Part shown: positions 35,773-45,913 of the stretch, in pieces
How positions within the stretch are numbered: position 1 is the stretch's first letter
Layout of the letters: each line of letters opens with the position of its first letter
Assembly (NCBI RefSeq): GCF_014196515.1
Contig: NZ_JACIDV010000014.1
Coordinates: forward strand, 62,001 to 126,000
Length of the DNA stretch: 64,000 nucleotides
Direction: 5' to 3'
From: Rhizobium skierniewicense
Lineage (GTDB): Bacteria; Pseudomonadota; Alphaproteobacteria; Rhizobiales; Rhizobiaceae
The notes under the pieces: generated by a model
Told to the model about the DNA's origin: nothing
Seen by the model: the letters and a program-made list of their open reading frames with translations, nothing else
Databases searched by the model: none
Translations under genes and position numbers: made by a program

Positions 35773-37815
35773 TCACTCTTTACCGCTCTCATGGAAGTGA
35801 TTGTAAACCTGCCTGGCAACGGCTTCTGAAATTCCAGCGACCACCATGAGGTCACTCAAGGCCGCACGCGACACAGCCTTTGCGGTGCCGAAATGTTGCA
35901 GCAACGCCCGTTTGCGGCCGGGGCCAATCCCGCTGATTTCATCCAGCGGATTTTTAATCAATTCCTTCTTGCGGCGGGCGCGGTGAGAGCCGATGGCGAA
36001 ACGGTGTGCCTCGTCCCGAAGGCGCTGAACGAAATAAAGGACAGGGTCGCGCGGCGGCAAGGAGAAGTCGCTTCGGCTATCGGTGAAGAAGCGTTCGCGG
36101 CCTGCATCGCGATCCACGCCCTTGGCGACACCGATGGCGGTGACGCAATCACGGATGCCGAGTTCGTCCAGTATGGTCCGCACCGCCGTCATCTGCCCCT
36201 GGCCGCCATCGATGAGAATAACGTCCGGCCATGCGGGGAACGGCGTGTCGGCGGCATCTTCCGGCGATACGGTCTGGCTGCGGTCTGGCCGTCCGTCTTC
36301 TTTCAGCAGGCGCGAAAAGCGGCGCGTCATGACTTCGCGCATCATGCCGAAATCGTCGCCCGGAGTGATGTCGGTCGATTTGATGTTGAACTTGCGATAG
36401 TGGCTCTTGGTGAAGCCATCGGGTCCTGCCACGACCATGCCGCCGACGGCATTGGTTCCCATCATGTGGGAATTGTCATAGATCTCGATGCGGCGAGGCA
36501 CATAGGGCAGGGCGAAGGTTTCTGCAAAGCCCTTCAGCAGTCTGGCCTGTGACGATGTTTCGGCAAGCTTGCGGCCATGGGCTTCACGCGCATTGCCCAG
36601 AACATGATCGACGACATCCTTCTTCTCTCCGCGCTGCGGCACCGAGATGCTGACTTTGTGGTTCGCCTTTTCCGCAAGCGCGGCGGCGAGCAGATCCTGC
36701 TCCTCCACCACTTCGGACAGCAGAATTTGCTTCGGCACCGGCTTGTCGTCGTAGAATTGCGCCAGAAAGGCCGAAAGGATTTCGGAGCTGGGAAGCGATG
36801 GGTCCGCCTTGGGGAAATAGGCGCGGTTGCCCCAGTTCTGCCCGGTGCGGAAAAAGAACACCTGAATACAGGATATGCCGCCCTCGTGGTGAATGGCGAA
36901 GACATCCGCTTCTTCAATCCCGGCGGGGTTGATGCCCTGATGGCTCTGCACGTGGGAAAGCGCCGCCAGCCGGTCGCGATAGACGGCAGCGCGTTCGAAA
37001 TCCAGATCGTCGGACGCCTCGTTCATCTGCGATGCAATCGTCGCCTTGACGCTCTGGCTCTTGCCGGAGAGAAAGTCCTTCGCCTCTTTCACCAGTTCCG
37101 CATAGCCCTCGTCGCTGATCTCATGGGTACAGGGCGCCGAACAGCGCTTGATCTGGTGAAGAAGACAGGGACGGGTGCGGCTTTCAAAAACACTGTCGGT
37201 ACAGGTTCGAATGAGAAAGGCCCGTTGCAGCGAATTGATCGTTCGGCCGACAGCGCCTGCTGAAGCGAAAGGTCCGAAATAATCACCCTTTCGGGCGCGG
37301 GCGCCGCGATGTTTGAAAATGGCGGGAGCGCGATTGTCCGCTGTGATGAGAATATAGGGAAAGGACTTGTCGTCACGAAGCAGAACATTAAAGCGTGGAC
37401 GCAAGCGCTTGATCAGATTCGCTTCCAGCAACAGCGCTTCGATTTCCGTGCGGGTCGTCACGAATTCCATATGCGTCGTCAGGCGCACCATCTGGCCGAT
37501 GCGGTTGGAATGGAAACGTCCCTGGGCGTAATTGCCGACGCGCTTTTTCAGCGAGCGCGCCTTGCCCACATACATCACGTCGCCCGCTTCGTTGAACATG
37601 CGGTAAACGCCGGGATTGTTCGGCAAATGTTTGACGAATTCGGCGATCAGCTCCATGCCTTTGAGGCCGGATTCGTTTTGCCATCCGGCATTCCAGTCTA
37701 CGGGTACGACGATGCCATCCGCCGCCACGACAGAGATGGAAGAGGTTACATCGTCATCGTCGTCATCATTGTCGTCGAAGAGAACACCGCCATCCGGCAG
37801 CTTCTTTCCGTTCAT
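35773..37815 (-). CDS. uvrC: Excinuclease ABC subunit UvrC
   Basis: UvrC makes both incisions in nucleotide excision repair. The 680-residue protein contains, in order, a GIY-YIG domain ([21 protein letters not shown], from about residue 66), a UVR motif ([16 protein letters not shown]), an RNase H-like endonuclease domain ([32 protein letters not shown]) and a C-terminal helix-hairpin-helix pair ([17 protein letters not shown]). An acidic stretch at residues 14-22 and about 40 further residues precede the GIY-YIG domain. The ATG overlaps the SDR stop (ATGA). Confidence 0.96.
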   Translation of the reverse strand: MNGKKLPDGGVLFDDNDDDDDDVTSSISVVAADGIVVPVDWNAGWQNESGLKGMELIAEFVKHLPNNPGVYRMFNEAGDVMYVGKARSLKKRVGNYAQGRFHSNRIGQMVRLTTHMEFVTTRTEIEALLLEANLIKRLRPRFNVLLRDDKSFPYILITADNRAPAIFKHRGARARKGDYFGPFASAGAVGRTINSLQRAFLIRTCTDSVFESRTRPCLLHQIKRCSAPCTHEISDEGYAELVKEAKDFLSGKSQSVKATIASQMNEASDDLDFERAAVYRDRLAALSHVQSHQGINPAGIEEADVFAIHHEGGISCIQVFFFRTGQNWGNRAYFPKADPSLPSSEILSAFLAQFYDDKPVPKQILLSEVVEEQDLLAAALAEKANHKVSISVPQRGEKKDVVDHVLGNAREAHGRKLAETSSQARLLKGFAETFALPYVPRRIEIYDNSHMMGTNAVGGMVVAGPDGFTKSHYRKFNIKSTDITPGDDFGMMREVMTRRFSRLLKEDGRPDRSQTVSPEDAADTPFPAWPDVILIDGGQGQMTAVRTILDELGIRDCVTAIGVAKGVDRDAGRERFFTDSRSDFSLPPRDPVLYFVQRLRDEAHRFAIGSHRARRKKELIKNPLDEISGIGPGRKRALLQHFGTAKAVSRAALSDLMVVAGISEAVARQVYNHFHESGKE

Positions 37816-38603
37816 TCCGTTATCTCCGCCACATCAGGGGTTTTCCAGCCCAGGTGCTGGCCACCATCGAGTGCGATCATCTGGCCGGTCATCGACGGTG
37901 TGTCATATAGAAAGCGAACGGTCCGCCCGAATTCGTCCGGGGTCGGCCCACGCTTTAATATAAGGGCGTCGATCTGCGCCTGAAAGTCCTCAGGCGCCTG
38001 TCTTGCACTTTGGAAGGAAGGGCCGGGGCCGATGGCGTTGACCCGCACCCGCGGTGCAAGGCTCTGCGCCATGGTTTTCGTCGCCGTCCACATCGCGGAT
38101 TTCGACAGAGTATAGGAATAGAAGCGAGGGGTGAGCTTGAGTACACGCTGATCGATGACGTTGACGATCAGGCCCGACGCGTTCTCAGGCAGCTGCTTGA
38201 CCAGAGCCGAGCCCAAAATGGACGGCGCGCGCACGTGCACCGCAAAATGCGCATCAAATGCCGCAGAATCGAAATCTTCCAGGCTGTCATGGCGGAACAC
38301 GGATGCGTTATTGACCAGAACGCCGATGGGTCCGAGCGCTGAATGTGCGCTTTCCATCAATTTTTCCGTCGACTCGATATTTTCGAGGTCGGCCTGAACA
38401 ACGGCGGCTTTTCCACCATTTTGCCGTATTGTGTTAGCGAAAGCCTCAGCCTCATCCATCGATGAGCGAGCGTGCAGAGCAACCGCAAAGCCTTCTGCAG
38501 CAAGATATTCCGCTATTGCGCGGCCCATGCGTCGGGCGGCGCCGGTGATCAAGACGGTTTTGGGTATATTCTCGTTCAAGGCTGACCTGCACATTGCTGA
38601 CAT
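37812..38603 (-). CDS. SDR family oxidoreductase, FolM/pteridine reductase-like
   Basis: The 263-residue protein is a short-chain dehydrogenase with the cofactor loop [15 protein letters not shown], and YSYTLSK as the catalytic YxxxK. The TGxxxRxG variant with arginine and the HARSS NADPH loop are typical of pteridine reductases and dihydromonapterin reductase FolM. Pterin reduction is therefore the likeliest role, but not proven. Starts at 38603 and 38594 are both possible. It is coupled to uvrC by a 4-bp overlap and heads the SDR-uvrC-pgsA-moaD-moaE string. Confidence 0.85.
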   Translation of the reverse strand: MSAMCRSALNENIPKTVLITGAARRMGRAIAEYLAAEGFAVALHARSSMDEAEAFANTIRQNGGKAAVVQADLENIESTEKLMESAHSALGPIGVLVNNASVFRHDSLEDFDSAAFDAHFAVHVRAPSILGSALVKQLPENASGLIVNVIDQRVLKLTPRFYSYTLSKSAMWTATKTMAQSLAPRVRVNAIGPGPSFQSARQAPEDFQAQIDALILKRGPTPDEFGRTVRFLYDTPSMTGQMIALDGGQHLGWKTPDVAEITE

Positions 38604-38947
38604 CGGTTTCAGCGCCCGATATAAAGCGAAAAATCCAAGTTTGCCCAGAGCAGGCGCTCATTATACAGATTTAAGCCCTGACGATGCAGTCGAAGTAATT
38701 TCATTTAAATACATGTAAAGTCTGACTGTTCTTCAGTTAACGCCTCATTATCCTTAATAGATTTTTGTGTCATTTTAGCAACGTCCCATTTCCGTCACGA
38801 CGCTGCCCCAATCAATTCACATTTTGGCTGTGTGATCTCCTCAATCACCCATCATTTTGATTGTCAGACGGGCAGGGAACCAACTGTTTTACACCGCGTT
38901 TGGGAACAAGTGTTTGAGCACCCCGCGGGTTTGAAAAGGAGAATAGC
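38604..38947. promoter_or_regulatory. Divergent intergenic region of the SDR-uvrC string and the porin gene
   Basis: A perfect TATAAT (minus strand, 38660-38665) lies 57 bp before the SDR start and is the best -10 element here, though its -35 is poor. For the plus strand, TTGTCA (38870-38875) followed 18 bp later by TGTTTT is a weak candidate promoter. AAAAGGAG precedes the porin ATG. No ORF is supported. Confidence 0.35.
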
Positions 38948-39607
38948 ATGCGTACTATCGTTGCAACACTAATGGCGACCACAATGGCAGCTGCGGCATT
39001 TTCGGCAGCGAAGGCAGCCGACGCTGTGAACGAAGTGCCGCAGGCACCTGTCGCTTACGAGCAGCCAGCACCGATCAGCAACTGGTCCGGCGCGTATCTC
39101 GGTGCTACTGGTAACTACGACTGGGGTCGTTTCACCAACAACGGCGGCGATCGTGATGCCGACGGCTTCGGCGGCGGTCTCTACGGCGGTTATAACTGGC
39201 AGAACGGCCAGCTGGTCTACGGTGCAGAAGCCGACGTCAACCTCGGCGACGAAAAGGGTTCTGCCGGTACAGGCAACCTGGGCGAATCGCTTGACGGCAA
39301 GCAGGGCGTCAATGGCTCTATTCGTGCCCGCGTTGGTTACGACATGAACCCGTTCCTGCTGTACGGCACAGGTGGTCTCGCGATCTCTGACAACAAGGTC
39401 AGCAACTCGACATCCAGCGACAACGCAACAGCACTCGGCTACACGGTTGGTGCCGGTGTTGAAGCCATGGTGACCAGCAACATCACCGCCCGCGTCGAAT
39501 ATCGCTACAGCGATTACCAGGACAAGGACTTCTCGCTTGACTCCGGAACCGTTTCACGCGGCTTCGACGATCACAGCGTCAAGGCTGGTATCGGCGTAAA
39601 GTTCTAA
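38948..39607 (+). CDS. aopB: Outer membrane beta-barrel protein, AopB/RopB (Omp25) family
   Basis: The 219-residue protein has a signal peptide (cleavage after SAAKA), a proline-rich linker and an eight-stranded barrel with NWSGAYLGATGNYDWGRF, ARVGYDMNPFLLYGTGGLA and ARVEYRYSDYQ, ending in the terminal phenylalanine (AGIGVKF) needed for Bam recognition. It matches Omp25/Omp31-type proteins, called RopB in Rhizobium and AopB in Agrobacterium. AopB is known to be acid-induced through ChvG/ChvI; such control is likely here but not visible. AAAAGGAGAATAGC gives a strong ribosome binding site and a strong terminator follows, fitting high expression. Confidence 0.9.
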   Translation: MRTIVATLMATTMAAAAFSAAKAADAVNEVPQAPVAYEQPAPISNWSGAYLGATGNYDWGRFTNNGGDRDADGFGGGLYGGYNWQNGQLVYGAEADVNLGDEKGSAGTGNLGESLDGKQGVNGSIRARVGYDMNPFLLYGTGGLAISDNKVSNSTSSDNATALGYTVGAGVEAMVTSNITARVEYRYSDYQDKDFSLDSGTVSRGFDDHSVKAGIGVKF

Positions 39608-39628
39608 TCCTTCAACGGATTAAATCGG

Positions 39629-39657
39629 AAAAGCCGGGGTTTCGCCCCGGCTTTTTT
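39629..39657. terminator. Strong intrinsic terminator of the AopB-like gene
   Basis: Eleven-bp arms AAAAGCCGGGG (39629-39639) and CCCCGGCTTTT enclose a TTTCG loop and continue into a run of six T. The A residues on the left make it usable on the minus strand too, for the GST gene ending at 39710. Confidence 0.9.
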
Positions 39658-39709
39658 GTATCTGCCATCCAGAGACATGCGACTTTTGCCGTGTGTTAGA
39701 CTTTGACGA

Positions 39710-40306
39710 TTACGCCGAAGCCTTCATTTCAGCATAGTCCTTGAAGCTTTTGCTAAATGTTTCCGGCCAGTCCGCCAGCGTCTTGCGACCATCAGCCCAC
39801 TCGCCTGCAAAACGCAACTCGAGATAGCTGATCATGGCTGCGAGAGCGAAGTGGCCCCCGTGCAGTTTCTTGCCTGTCTTCGGCAGGTTGGCGTTGAGAT
39901 AATCGAGCCCCTTCACAACCTTTGACCATTGCTTGTCGATCCACGGCTGGTGGACCTTCTCTTCCGGGCGCGAGCGGCGTTCATAGACGATGGCGAGAAG
40001 GCAATCCGTGATTCCATCGCACAGGGCTTCCAGCACCTCTGCTTCGGTGCGTTTCTGATCCTTCTTCGGATAGAGCTTATGGCCGGAAAGCCTGTTGAGA
40101 TAATGCATGATGGCGACGCTGTCATAGACAGAACCACCGCCGTCCAGCAGCAGAACTGGAATTTTTCCGAGTGGGTTGTTGTCCATCAGGGAAGCAGGCT
40201 CTGCGTTTGTGTCGACGCGGACAGCCGTGACGTCGAGCCCGAGATAGCGCGATGCCATGCGGGCTTTCGCGGAATAGGGGGAAGCGGGCGAGTAAAGCAA
40301 TTCCAT
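39710..40306 (-). CDS. Glutathione S-transferase family protein
   Basis: The 198-residue protein has the N-terminal thioredoxin-like fold with YSPASPYSAKARMASRYLG (serines at the usual catalytic position), NPLGKIPVLLLDGG and DSVAIMHYLNRLSG, then a helical domain. It resembles small uncharacterised bacterial GSTs. AAAGGTAGACACT precedes the ATG. It starts 18 bp after the RNase T2 gene, so the two are probably cotranscribed, although no shared function is evident. Confidence 0.9.
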   Translation of the reverse strand: MELLYSPASPYSAKARMASRYLGLDVTAVRVDTNAEPASLMDNNPLGKIPVLLLDGGGSVYDSVAIMHYLNRLSGHKLYPKKDQKRTEAEVLEALCDGITDCLLAIVYERRSRPEEKVHQPWIDKQWSKVVKGLDYLNANLPKTGKKLHGGHFALAAMISYLELRFAGEWADGRKTLADWPETFSKSFKDYAEMKASA

Positions 40307-40324
40307 AGTGTCTACCTTTGGCGT

Positions 40325-41059
40325 TTAACGGATGGGAATGATGTCAGCGGCGTTGGACTGGCAACCTCTGCGATCGACCTGTGGACAGGTACGAAAGCTG
40401 AGATCCTTGTTCATGCAGATGCGCACCTCTTCCAGCTTTGGCCCGTCACAACTGATGGCGATGCCCTGCTTCGTCATGGCAGGATTGACCGAGATGAACG
40501 CACTTTCAATGGCGTCTGCAGACAGTGTTCGAGGTGCCGTGCCTGACGCGATCTCTTTCGGCAAGGTAACGCGCTGATAGGCGGCGCGGATGGTGTCCAG
40601 ATAATCGGACTGTGACAGCCCGCTGCATGTTCCATGCTTGCGCCACTGATGCCCGATGAGGCCCATCGACGGCATGATGTCGAACATCGCGCGACCCAGC
40701 GCATCCGGGACACGCTCGTTACGGTCCTTGCCACAAAATTCTGGATAACCGGACGCGTTTTGTGGCCACAGGCCATGGACGATAAACCCGTGCCTGCGAT
40801 CCGTACCACATTGCTGACGGCTGTTGCGGCCTGCGTCGCTGGCGCAAAATGCTGGCGACCATGACAGCGACAGGACATAAAAATCGAAACCAGAGCCTTG
40901 CGCGCGCGGGGCAGCGTTTGCGGGGGAAGCCGTCGCCGGTTCGGTTCGTTCGGTTTCCTGAGGTGCCGGTGCGTTTTGAGAGGGCTGGCCAAACCTCATC
41001 CAGCCTGCTGCGGCAAGCGCGAGTGCGGCCAACGCGATAAAACCGGCATATTGTTTCAT
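40325..41059 (-). CDS. Ribonuclease T2 family protein
   Basis: The 244-residue protein has an N-terminal hydrophobic segment (YAGFIALAALALAAAGW) that should export or anchor it, a proline/alanine-rich spacer, and an RNase T2 domain with both catalytic blocks: FIVHGLWP (CAS-1) and HQWRKHGTC (CAS-2). Such enzymes cut RNA non-specifically through 2',3'-cyclic phosphates; bacterial members are periplasmic, like E. coli RNase I. Six or more cysteines suggest disulfides, in keeping with export. The ATG at 41059 (MKQYAGF) is preferred to an upstream start at 41086. Confidence 0.92.
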   Translation of the reverse strand: MKQYAGFIALAALALAAAGWMRFGQPSQNAPAPQETERTEPATASPANAAPRAQGSGFDFYVLSLSWSPAFCASDAGRNSRQQCGTDRRHGFIVHGLWPQNASGYPEFCGKDRNERVPDALGRAMFDIMPSMGLIGHQWRKHGTCSGLSQSDYLDTIRAAYQRVTLPKEIASGTAPRTLSADAIESAFISVNPAMTKQGIAISCDGPKLEEVRICMNKDLSFRTCPQVDRRGCQSNAADIIPIR

Positions 41060-41263
41060 CGGGCCAACTGTCTTTCCACGCGGCAATGACGAAGTCTTGA
41101 TATATATGGGGTTTTATACCATCTCGCCCATATGGCAAACAGGCCTTCGAAAAATCAAACAGGGCCACAGTCTTAGTTGTCACAATGCTTGAATAACGAC
41201 TAAGCTCTGCGAATCCGTCAGTCGCCACGCTGCCGGTAGAGGAGAATACCCGGGCATGTCCGT

Positions 41264-42220
41264 ATGAAATGGAAGAAATACATCTGGCCGCTCGTCGGCG
41301 TGGCAACCATCGGTTTTTCCATATGGCTGCTTTACAAGGAATTGCGACACCTTTCGCTCGATGACGTCTGGGAAAGCCTTGTCGCAATTGATCCGCACCA
41401 CTGGTTCATGTCCGGTCTATGCACGCTTGTCGCCTATGCCGCCTTGGCCGGATACGATCGCATCGCGCTTCAACATCTCAAGCGCAAGGTCGGCTGGATT
41501 TTCATCACGCTGACGTCGTTTACCACCTATGCGTTGTCGCATAATGTGGGAGCGTCGGTCTTCTCCGGCGCAGTCGTCAGGTACCGGGCCTATACCTCGA
41601 AGGGCCTGAGCGTCGCGGAAATCGGCGTTCTCGTCGCTCTCTGCTCCTTCACCTTCGCTATCGGCACCATCATGCTGATCGGTCTCGTGCTGGTTTACGA
41701 GCCCGACATTACCGAGCGCTTTGTCGATATTCTGCCCGTGGAAGCATCGCGGACGACCGGCTTTATCCTGCTTGCCATCGTCGGATTGTACGTTATCGGC
41801 AGTCTGATGAAGCTGAGGCCACTGAAGATCGGCTCCTTCACGCTGTTTTACCCGGTGCCGCGCCTCGTCATCCAGCAACTGGTCATCGGTCCGATCGAAT
41901 TGCTGGGCGCGGCGGGCATCATCTACTTCGCCCTGCCGGAGGCGGGAAACCCCGGCTTCATGATCATCCTGGGTATCTTCCTGGTGTCATTCTCAGCAGC
42001 CCTGATTTCCCATGCGCCAGGCGGGCTCGGCGTTCTGGAGCTGGTCTTTGTCACCGGACTGCCGGATATGAACCCGGCAGACGTTATTGCGGCACTTCTG
42101 GTGTTTCGTCTATTCTATCTCATTATTCCGTTCATCTTCGGCCTGTTCATCATTCTCTTTTTCGAGAGATCACAACTGGCCGTGGCGGAGCGAAAAGAGC
42201 GTTGTGCGGAGCAGAAGTAG
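41264..42220 (+). CDS. YbhN/UPF0104 family membrane protein
   Basis: The 318-residue protein has about eight membrane spans and matches the YbhN family, related to the flippase domain of lysyl-phosphatidylglycerol synthase MprF. Visible features are SHNVGASVFSGAVVRYRAY, LISHAPGGLGVLELVF and a C-terminal basic/acidic tail. Family members have been linked to lipid handling, but no activity is established. It stands alone, divergent from RNase T2 and ending directly against rlmJ (stops at 42220 and 42221). Confidence 0.87.
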   Translation: MKWKKYIWPLVGVATIGFSIWLLYKELRHLSLDDVWESLVAIDPHHWFMSGLCTLVAYAALAGYDRIALQHLKRKVGWIFITLTSFTTYALSHNVGASVFSGAVVRYRAYTSKGLSVAEIGVLVALCSFTFAIGTIMLIGLVLVYEPDITERFVDILPVEASRTTGFILLAIVGLYVIGSLMKLRPLKIGSFTLFYPVPRLVIQQLVIGPIELLGAAGIIYFALPEAGNPGFMIILGIFLVSFSAALISHAPGGLGVLELVFVTGLPDMNPADVIAALLVFRLFYLIIPFIFGLFIILFFERSQLAVAERKERCAEQK

Positions 42221-43066
42221 CTATTCTCCGCGCAGCCAGAACGCGCGCTGCGACGCATATCGATCCTGTGCCATGATGGTTTTCAGAACCGGCAGGAGCG
42301 TGTGCAGCTCATCCTTCAGGGTGAAGGGCGGATTGACAATGATGAGACCGGAGCCGCTGAGGCCGTCCAGCCGGTCGCTGCGAACCGACAGTTCCGCGCA
42401 CAGAATTTTGGGAATGTCGTAGGATTGCAGACGCTCGTGGAAGTCCTTGATCGGAGCGCCCTTCTTCAGGGGATACCACAGGCAATAGGTGCCGGTTGAA
42501 AAGCGGCGATAGGCCTTGTGAAAGCCTTCAGCCATCCGCTCATATTCATTTTCTTTCTCGAATGGCGGATCGACCAGCACAAGGCCGCGCTTTTCCTTTG
42601 GCGGCAGATGCGCACCCAGTGAAAGCCAGCCATCCAGCTCCGTCACGCGTGCCTGATAATCACTTTCGAAAAGGCGTGACAAGGCTCGGAAATCATCCGG
42701 GTGCAGTTCCATGGCCGACAGCCGGTCCTGCGGACGAAACAGCATGCGCGCGAGCTTCGGCGAGCCGGGGTAGTATTGCAGGCCGCCGTCTGGATTGAGG
42801 TCTTTCACCGCCGTTAGGTAAGGCTCCAGCAGTTCCGCCACCGCTGGCGACAAATCCGCCTCCAGCACCTTACCAATGCCGGTCTGCCATTCCCCGGTCT
42901 TCTGCGCTTCCTCTGATGACAGGTCATAGAGGCCTGTGCCCGCATGGGTATCCAGAACGCGAAAGGCCTTGTCCTTGTTTTGCAGATAGCGCACGAGCCG
43001 CGCCAGGACCGCATGCTTGAGGACATCGGCAAAATTGCCAGCGTGGTAGATGTGCCGATAGTTCAT
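42221..43066 (-). CDS. rlmJ: 23S rRNA (adenine2030-N6)-methyltransferase RlmJ
   Basis: RlmJ methylates A2030 of 23S rRNA. The 281-residue protein begins MNYRHIYHAGNFADVLKHAVL and has LDTHAGTGLYDL for SAM binding and the catalytic VLVDPPFE, both diagnostic. It is monocistronic and divergent from the molybdopterin oxidoreductase. Confidence 0.95.
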   Translation of the reverse strand: MNYRHIYHAGNFADVLKHAVLARLVRYLQNKDKAFRVLDTHAGTGLYDLSSEEAQKTGEWQTGIGKVLEADLSPAVAELLEPYLTAVKDLNPDGGLQYYPGSPKLARMLFRPQDRLSAMELHPDDFRALSRLFESDYQARVTELDGWLSLGAHLPPKEKRGLVLVDPPFEKENEYERMAEGFHKAYRRFSTGTYCLWYPLKKGAPIKDFHERLQSYDIPKILCAELSVRSDRLDGLSGSGLIIVNPPFTLKDELHTLLPVLKTIMAQDRYASQRAFWLRGE

Positions 43067-43149
43067 GCGCGCCGATGCCTTTTATGAATATTCTTGATGG
43101 TGATCACTTCGGCCTTTTGGCCTTCACCGCTTTGCAATATACAAAAGCA

Positions 43150-45282
43150 ATGAACGATGCGACACCGATTTCCGCCAAAGCCGTGACCGGTGCTCTCAGC
43201 ATCGGCCACACCGTTTGTCCCCATGACTGTCCAAGCGCCTGCGCACTGGAGGTCGACATCACCACGGATGGTCGTATTGGCCGCGTGAGGGGTGCCAATT
43301 CCAACACCTACACGGCCGGTGTCATCTGCGCCAAGGTGGCACGCTATTCCGAGCGTATCTATCATCCCGACAGGTTGCTGACGCCTAAGCGCCGCCAAGG
43401 TGCCAAAGGCGCGGGCGACTGGCAGGAGATCCATTGGGACGATGCGCTGGATGAGATTGCCAATGCTTTCGTCAAGGCGGAAGCAAAGCATGGTGCAGAA
43501 GCCATCTGGCCGTATTTTTATGCCGGAACCATGGGGCAGGTACAGCGCGACAGCATAGAGCGGCTGCGCCACGCCAAGAAATATTCCGGCTTTTTCGGTT
43601 CCATCTGCACCAACATGGCCTGGACCGGTTACGTGATGGGCACCGGCGCTCTGCGCGGTCCCGACCCGCGCGAGATGGCAAAGGCCGATGTCGTCGTCAT
43701 CTGGGGCACCAATGCGGTTGCCACGCAGGTCAACGTCATGACCCACGCGATCAGAGCCCGCAAGGAGCGTGGCGCCAAGATCGTGGTCGTCGATATCTAT
43801 GACAATCCGACCATGAAACAGGCGGATATGAAGCTGATCGTGCGGCCCGGAACGGATGCTGCCCTGGCTTGTGCCGTGATGCACATCGCCTTTCGCGATA
43901 GTTATGCCGACCGTGCCTATATGGCCAAATTCGCGGATGATCCTGCCGGGCTTGAAGCGCATCTTGCATCAAAGACGCCGCAATGGGCCGCAGAGATTAC
44001 CGGGCTTTCAGTTGAGGAAATCGAGGCCTTCGCAAGGCTCGTCGGCACCACACAGAAAAGCTTCTTCCGTCTGGGCTACGGCTTTGCCCGCCAGCGCAAC
44101 GGGGCGGTCGCCATGCATGCGGCGCTGTCCATCGCGACAGTGCTCGGCTCCTGGCAATACGAGGGCGGCGGTGCGTTCCACAACAATGGCGACATCTTCC
44201 GGCTGAACAAGGCCGAACTAATGGGCACCGCCTATGCCGATCCCAACGTCAGGCAACTCGATCAATCCCAGATCGGTCGCGTTCTGACCGGCGATGCGCA
44301 GGCCTTGCGCTATGGCGGGCCGGTGACGGCGCTGCTGATCCAGAACACCAATCCGGTGAATGTCTGCCCCGAGCAGCGGCTGGTCAAACAGGGGTTCGCG
44401 CGCGACGATCTCTTTGTTGCCGTGCATGAGCAATTCATGACCGAGACGGCTGAAATGGCCGATATCGTGTTGCCGGCCACCATGTTCCTCGAGCACGACG
44501 ATATCTATCGCGCGGGTGGTCAGAACCATATTCTGCTCGGGCCGAAACTGGTGGAGCCGCCGGACACCGTGCGGACCAATCTGTTCGTGATCGAAGAACT
44601 TGCCAAGCGCCTCGGCGTTTCGCACATGCCGGGTTTCGGCAAGACCGAGCGGGAGCATATCGATCTCATTCTGAACCCGGGTGGCTGGGGTGATTTCGAC
44701 AGCCTTGCCGAAGAGAAATGGATCGACGCGCAACCGCCGTTCGAGGTCGCGCATTACCTCGAAGGCTTCGGCTACGCGGATGGCAAATTCCGCTTTAGCC
44801 CGGATTGGGAGAACGGTCCGTCCCCCAACAAGCCACCGAAGAATGTGCCGGTCATGGGGCCGTTTGCACAGCTTCCGAAGTTCCCGGATCAGGTGGATGT
44901 CATCGAAGTGGCCGATGCCGAGCATCCGTTCCGGCTGGCGACATCGCCCGCGCGCAACTTTCTGAACTCGACCTTTGCCGAGACGAAGACGTCCGTCCAG
45001 AAGGAAGGTCGTCCTGAGCTGATGATCTGCCCTGCCGATGCCGCACGTTTGAACGTAGCGGATGGCGATATCGTGCAGATCGGCAATGGACGCGGGCAGT
45101 TGCGCATTCATGCGAAGATTGTGGAGGGGGCAAAGACAGGTGTGCTGATTGCCGAGGGATTGTGGCCCAACAAGGCGCATCTGGACGGCGAAGGCATCAA
45201 TGTGCTGACGGGTGGGGACGCAGTTGCGCCCTATGGCGGCGCAGCGTTTCATGACAACAAGGTTTGGCTTAAGACATTTTGA
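43150..45282 (+). CDS. Molybdopterin oxidoreductase with [4Fe-4S] cluster (DMSO reductase superfamily)
   Basis: The 710-residue protein has an N-terminal cluster motif (CPHDCPSAC, fourth cysteine in GVICAKV), the bis-MGD domains (VVVIWGTNAVATQVN; VIQNTNPVN-like LLIQNTNPVNVCP) and a C-terminal MGD-binding domain (RLATSPARNFLNSTF). A cysteine in GSICTNMAWTGY is at the position of the Mo ligand. There is no Tat signal, so it is cytosolic. The substrate is unknown. I use the ATG at 43150; a start at 43075 would leave 8 bp to divergent rlmJ. nudK follows 12 bp downstream. Confidence 0.88.
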   Translation: MNDATPISAKAVTGALSIGHTVCPHDCPSACALEVDITTDGRIGRVRGANSNTYTAGVICAKVARYSERIYHPDRLLTPKRRQGAKGAGDWQEIHWDDALDEIANAFVKAEAKHGAEAIWPYFYAGTMGQVQRDSIERLRHAKKYSGFFGSICTNMAWTGYVMGTGALRGPDPREMAKADVVVIWGTNAVATQVNVMTHAIRARKERGAKIVVVDIYDNPTMKQADMKLIVRPGTDAALACAVMHIAFRDSYADRAYMAKFADDPAGLEAHLASKTPQWAAEITGLSVEEIEAFARLVGTTQKSFFRLGYGFARQRNGAVAMHAALSIATVLGSWQYEGGGAFHNNGDIFRLNKAELMGTAYADPNVRQLDQSQIGRVLTGDAQALRYGGPVTALLIQNTNPVNVCPEQRLVKQGFARDDLFVAVHEQFMTETAEMADIVLPATMFLEHDDIYRAGGQNHILLGPKLVEPPDTVRTNLFVIEELAKRLGVSHMPGFGKTEREHIDLILNPGGWGDFDSLAEEKWIDAQPPFEVAHYLEGFGYADGKFRFSPDWENGPSPNKPPKNVPVMGPFAQLPKFPDQVDVIEVADAEHPFRLATSPARNFLNSTFAETKTSVQKEGRPELMICPADAARLNVADGDIVQIGNGRGQLRIHAKIVEGAKTGVLIAEGLWPNKAHLDGEGINVLTGGDAVAPYGGAAFHDNKVWLKTF

Positions 45283-45294
45283 CGGGAATACGGA

Positions 45295-45894
45295 ATGCAG
45301 AAATTCGGCAATGCGACGATTGAAATTCTTAAAGACGAGACGCTTTCAAAAAACTGGTATCACCTTCGCAACATCACCTACAATTACACCGACGCCAAGG
45401 GCGCAACCAAGACGCTCAAGCGCGAAGCCTATGACCGCGGCAACGGCGCGACCATTCTGCTCTATGATCCGAAGATCGACAGCGTCATTCTGGTTCGCCA
45501 GTTCCGGGTTCCAACCTATGTGAATGGCTATCATGGGTGGCTGCTGGAAACGCCTGCAGGTTTGCTGGATGGCGACAACCCGGCAGACGCCATTGCCCGC
45601 GAGGTGATGGAAGAAACCGGCTACAAGCTGCGTGACACGCGCTTCCTGTTCAAGTCCTTCATGTCGCCGGGATCTGTCACGGAAATCCTGCATTTCTTCG
45701 TCGCGATCGTCGATGCGTCCGATCGGGTGGAGGAGGGCGGTGGCGCTGCCCATGAGGACGAGGACATCGAGGTCGTCGTGATCCCCCTGGCTGATGCAAT
45801 GACAATGATCGAGGACGGGGATATCTGCGACGGCAAAACCATCATGCTGTTGCAATGGGCAGCGCTCAACCGTACGGCCCTGACGCAATCATAA
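45295..45894 (+). CDS. nudK: NudK-like Nudix hydrolase (GDP-mannose pyrophosphatase)
   Basis: The 199-residue protein closely follows E. coli NudK: WYHLRNITYNYTDAKG, KREAYDRGNGATILLYDP, QFRVPTYVNG, and the Nudix box G-x6-PADAIA-REVMEETGY. The first box glutamate is replaced by asparagine. NudK hydrolyses GDP-mannose and related sugar nucleotides to sugar phosphate and NMP. It follows the molybdoenzyme gene by 12 bp and precedes a paralogue by about 20 bp, so the three are likely one transcript. Confidence 0.88.
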   Translation: MQKFGNATIEILKDETLSKNWYHLRNITYNYTDAKGATKTLKREAYDRGNGATILLYDPKIDSVILVRQFRVPTYVNGYHGWLLETPAGLLDGDNPADAIAREVMEETGYKLRDTRFLFKSFMSPGSVTEILHFFVAIVDASDRVEEGGGAAHEDEDIEVVVIPLADAMTMIEDGDICDGKTIMLLQWAALNRTALTQS

Positions 45895-45913
45895 AAGACT
45901 GATGGAGTTTGGC

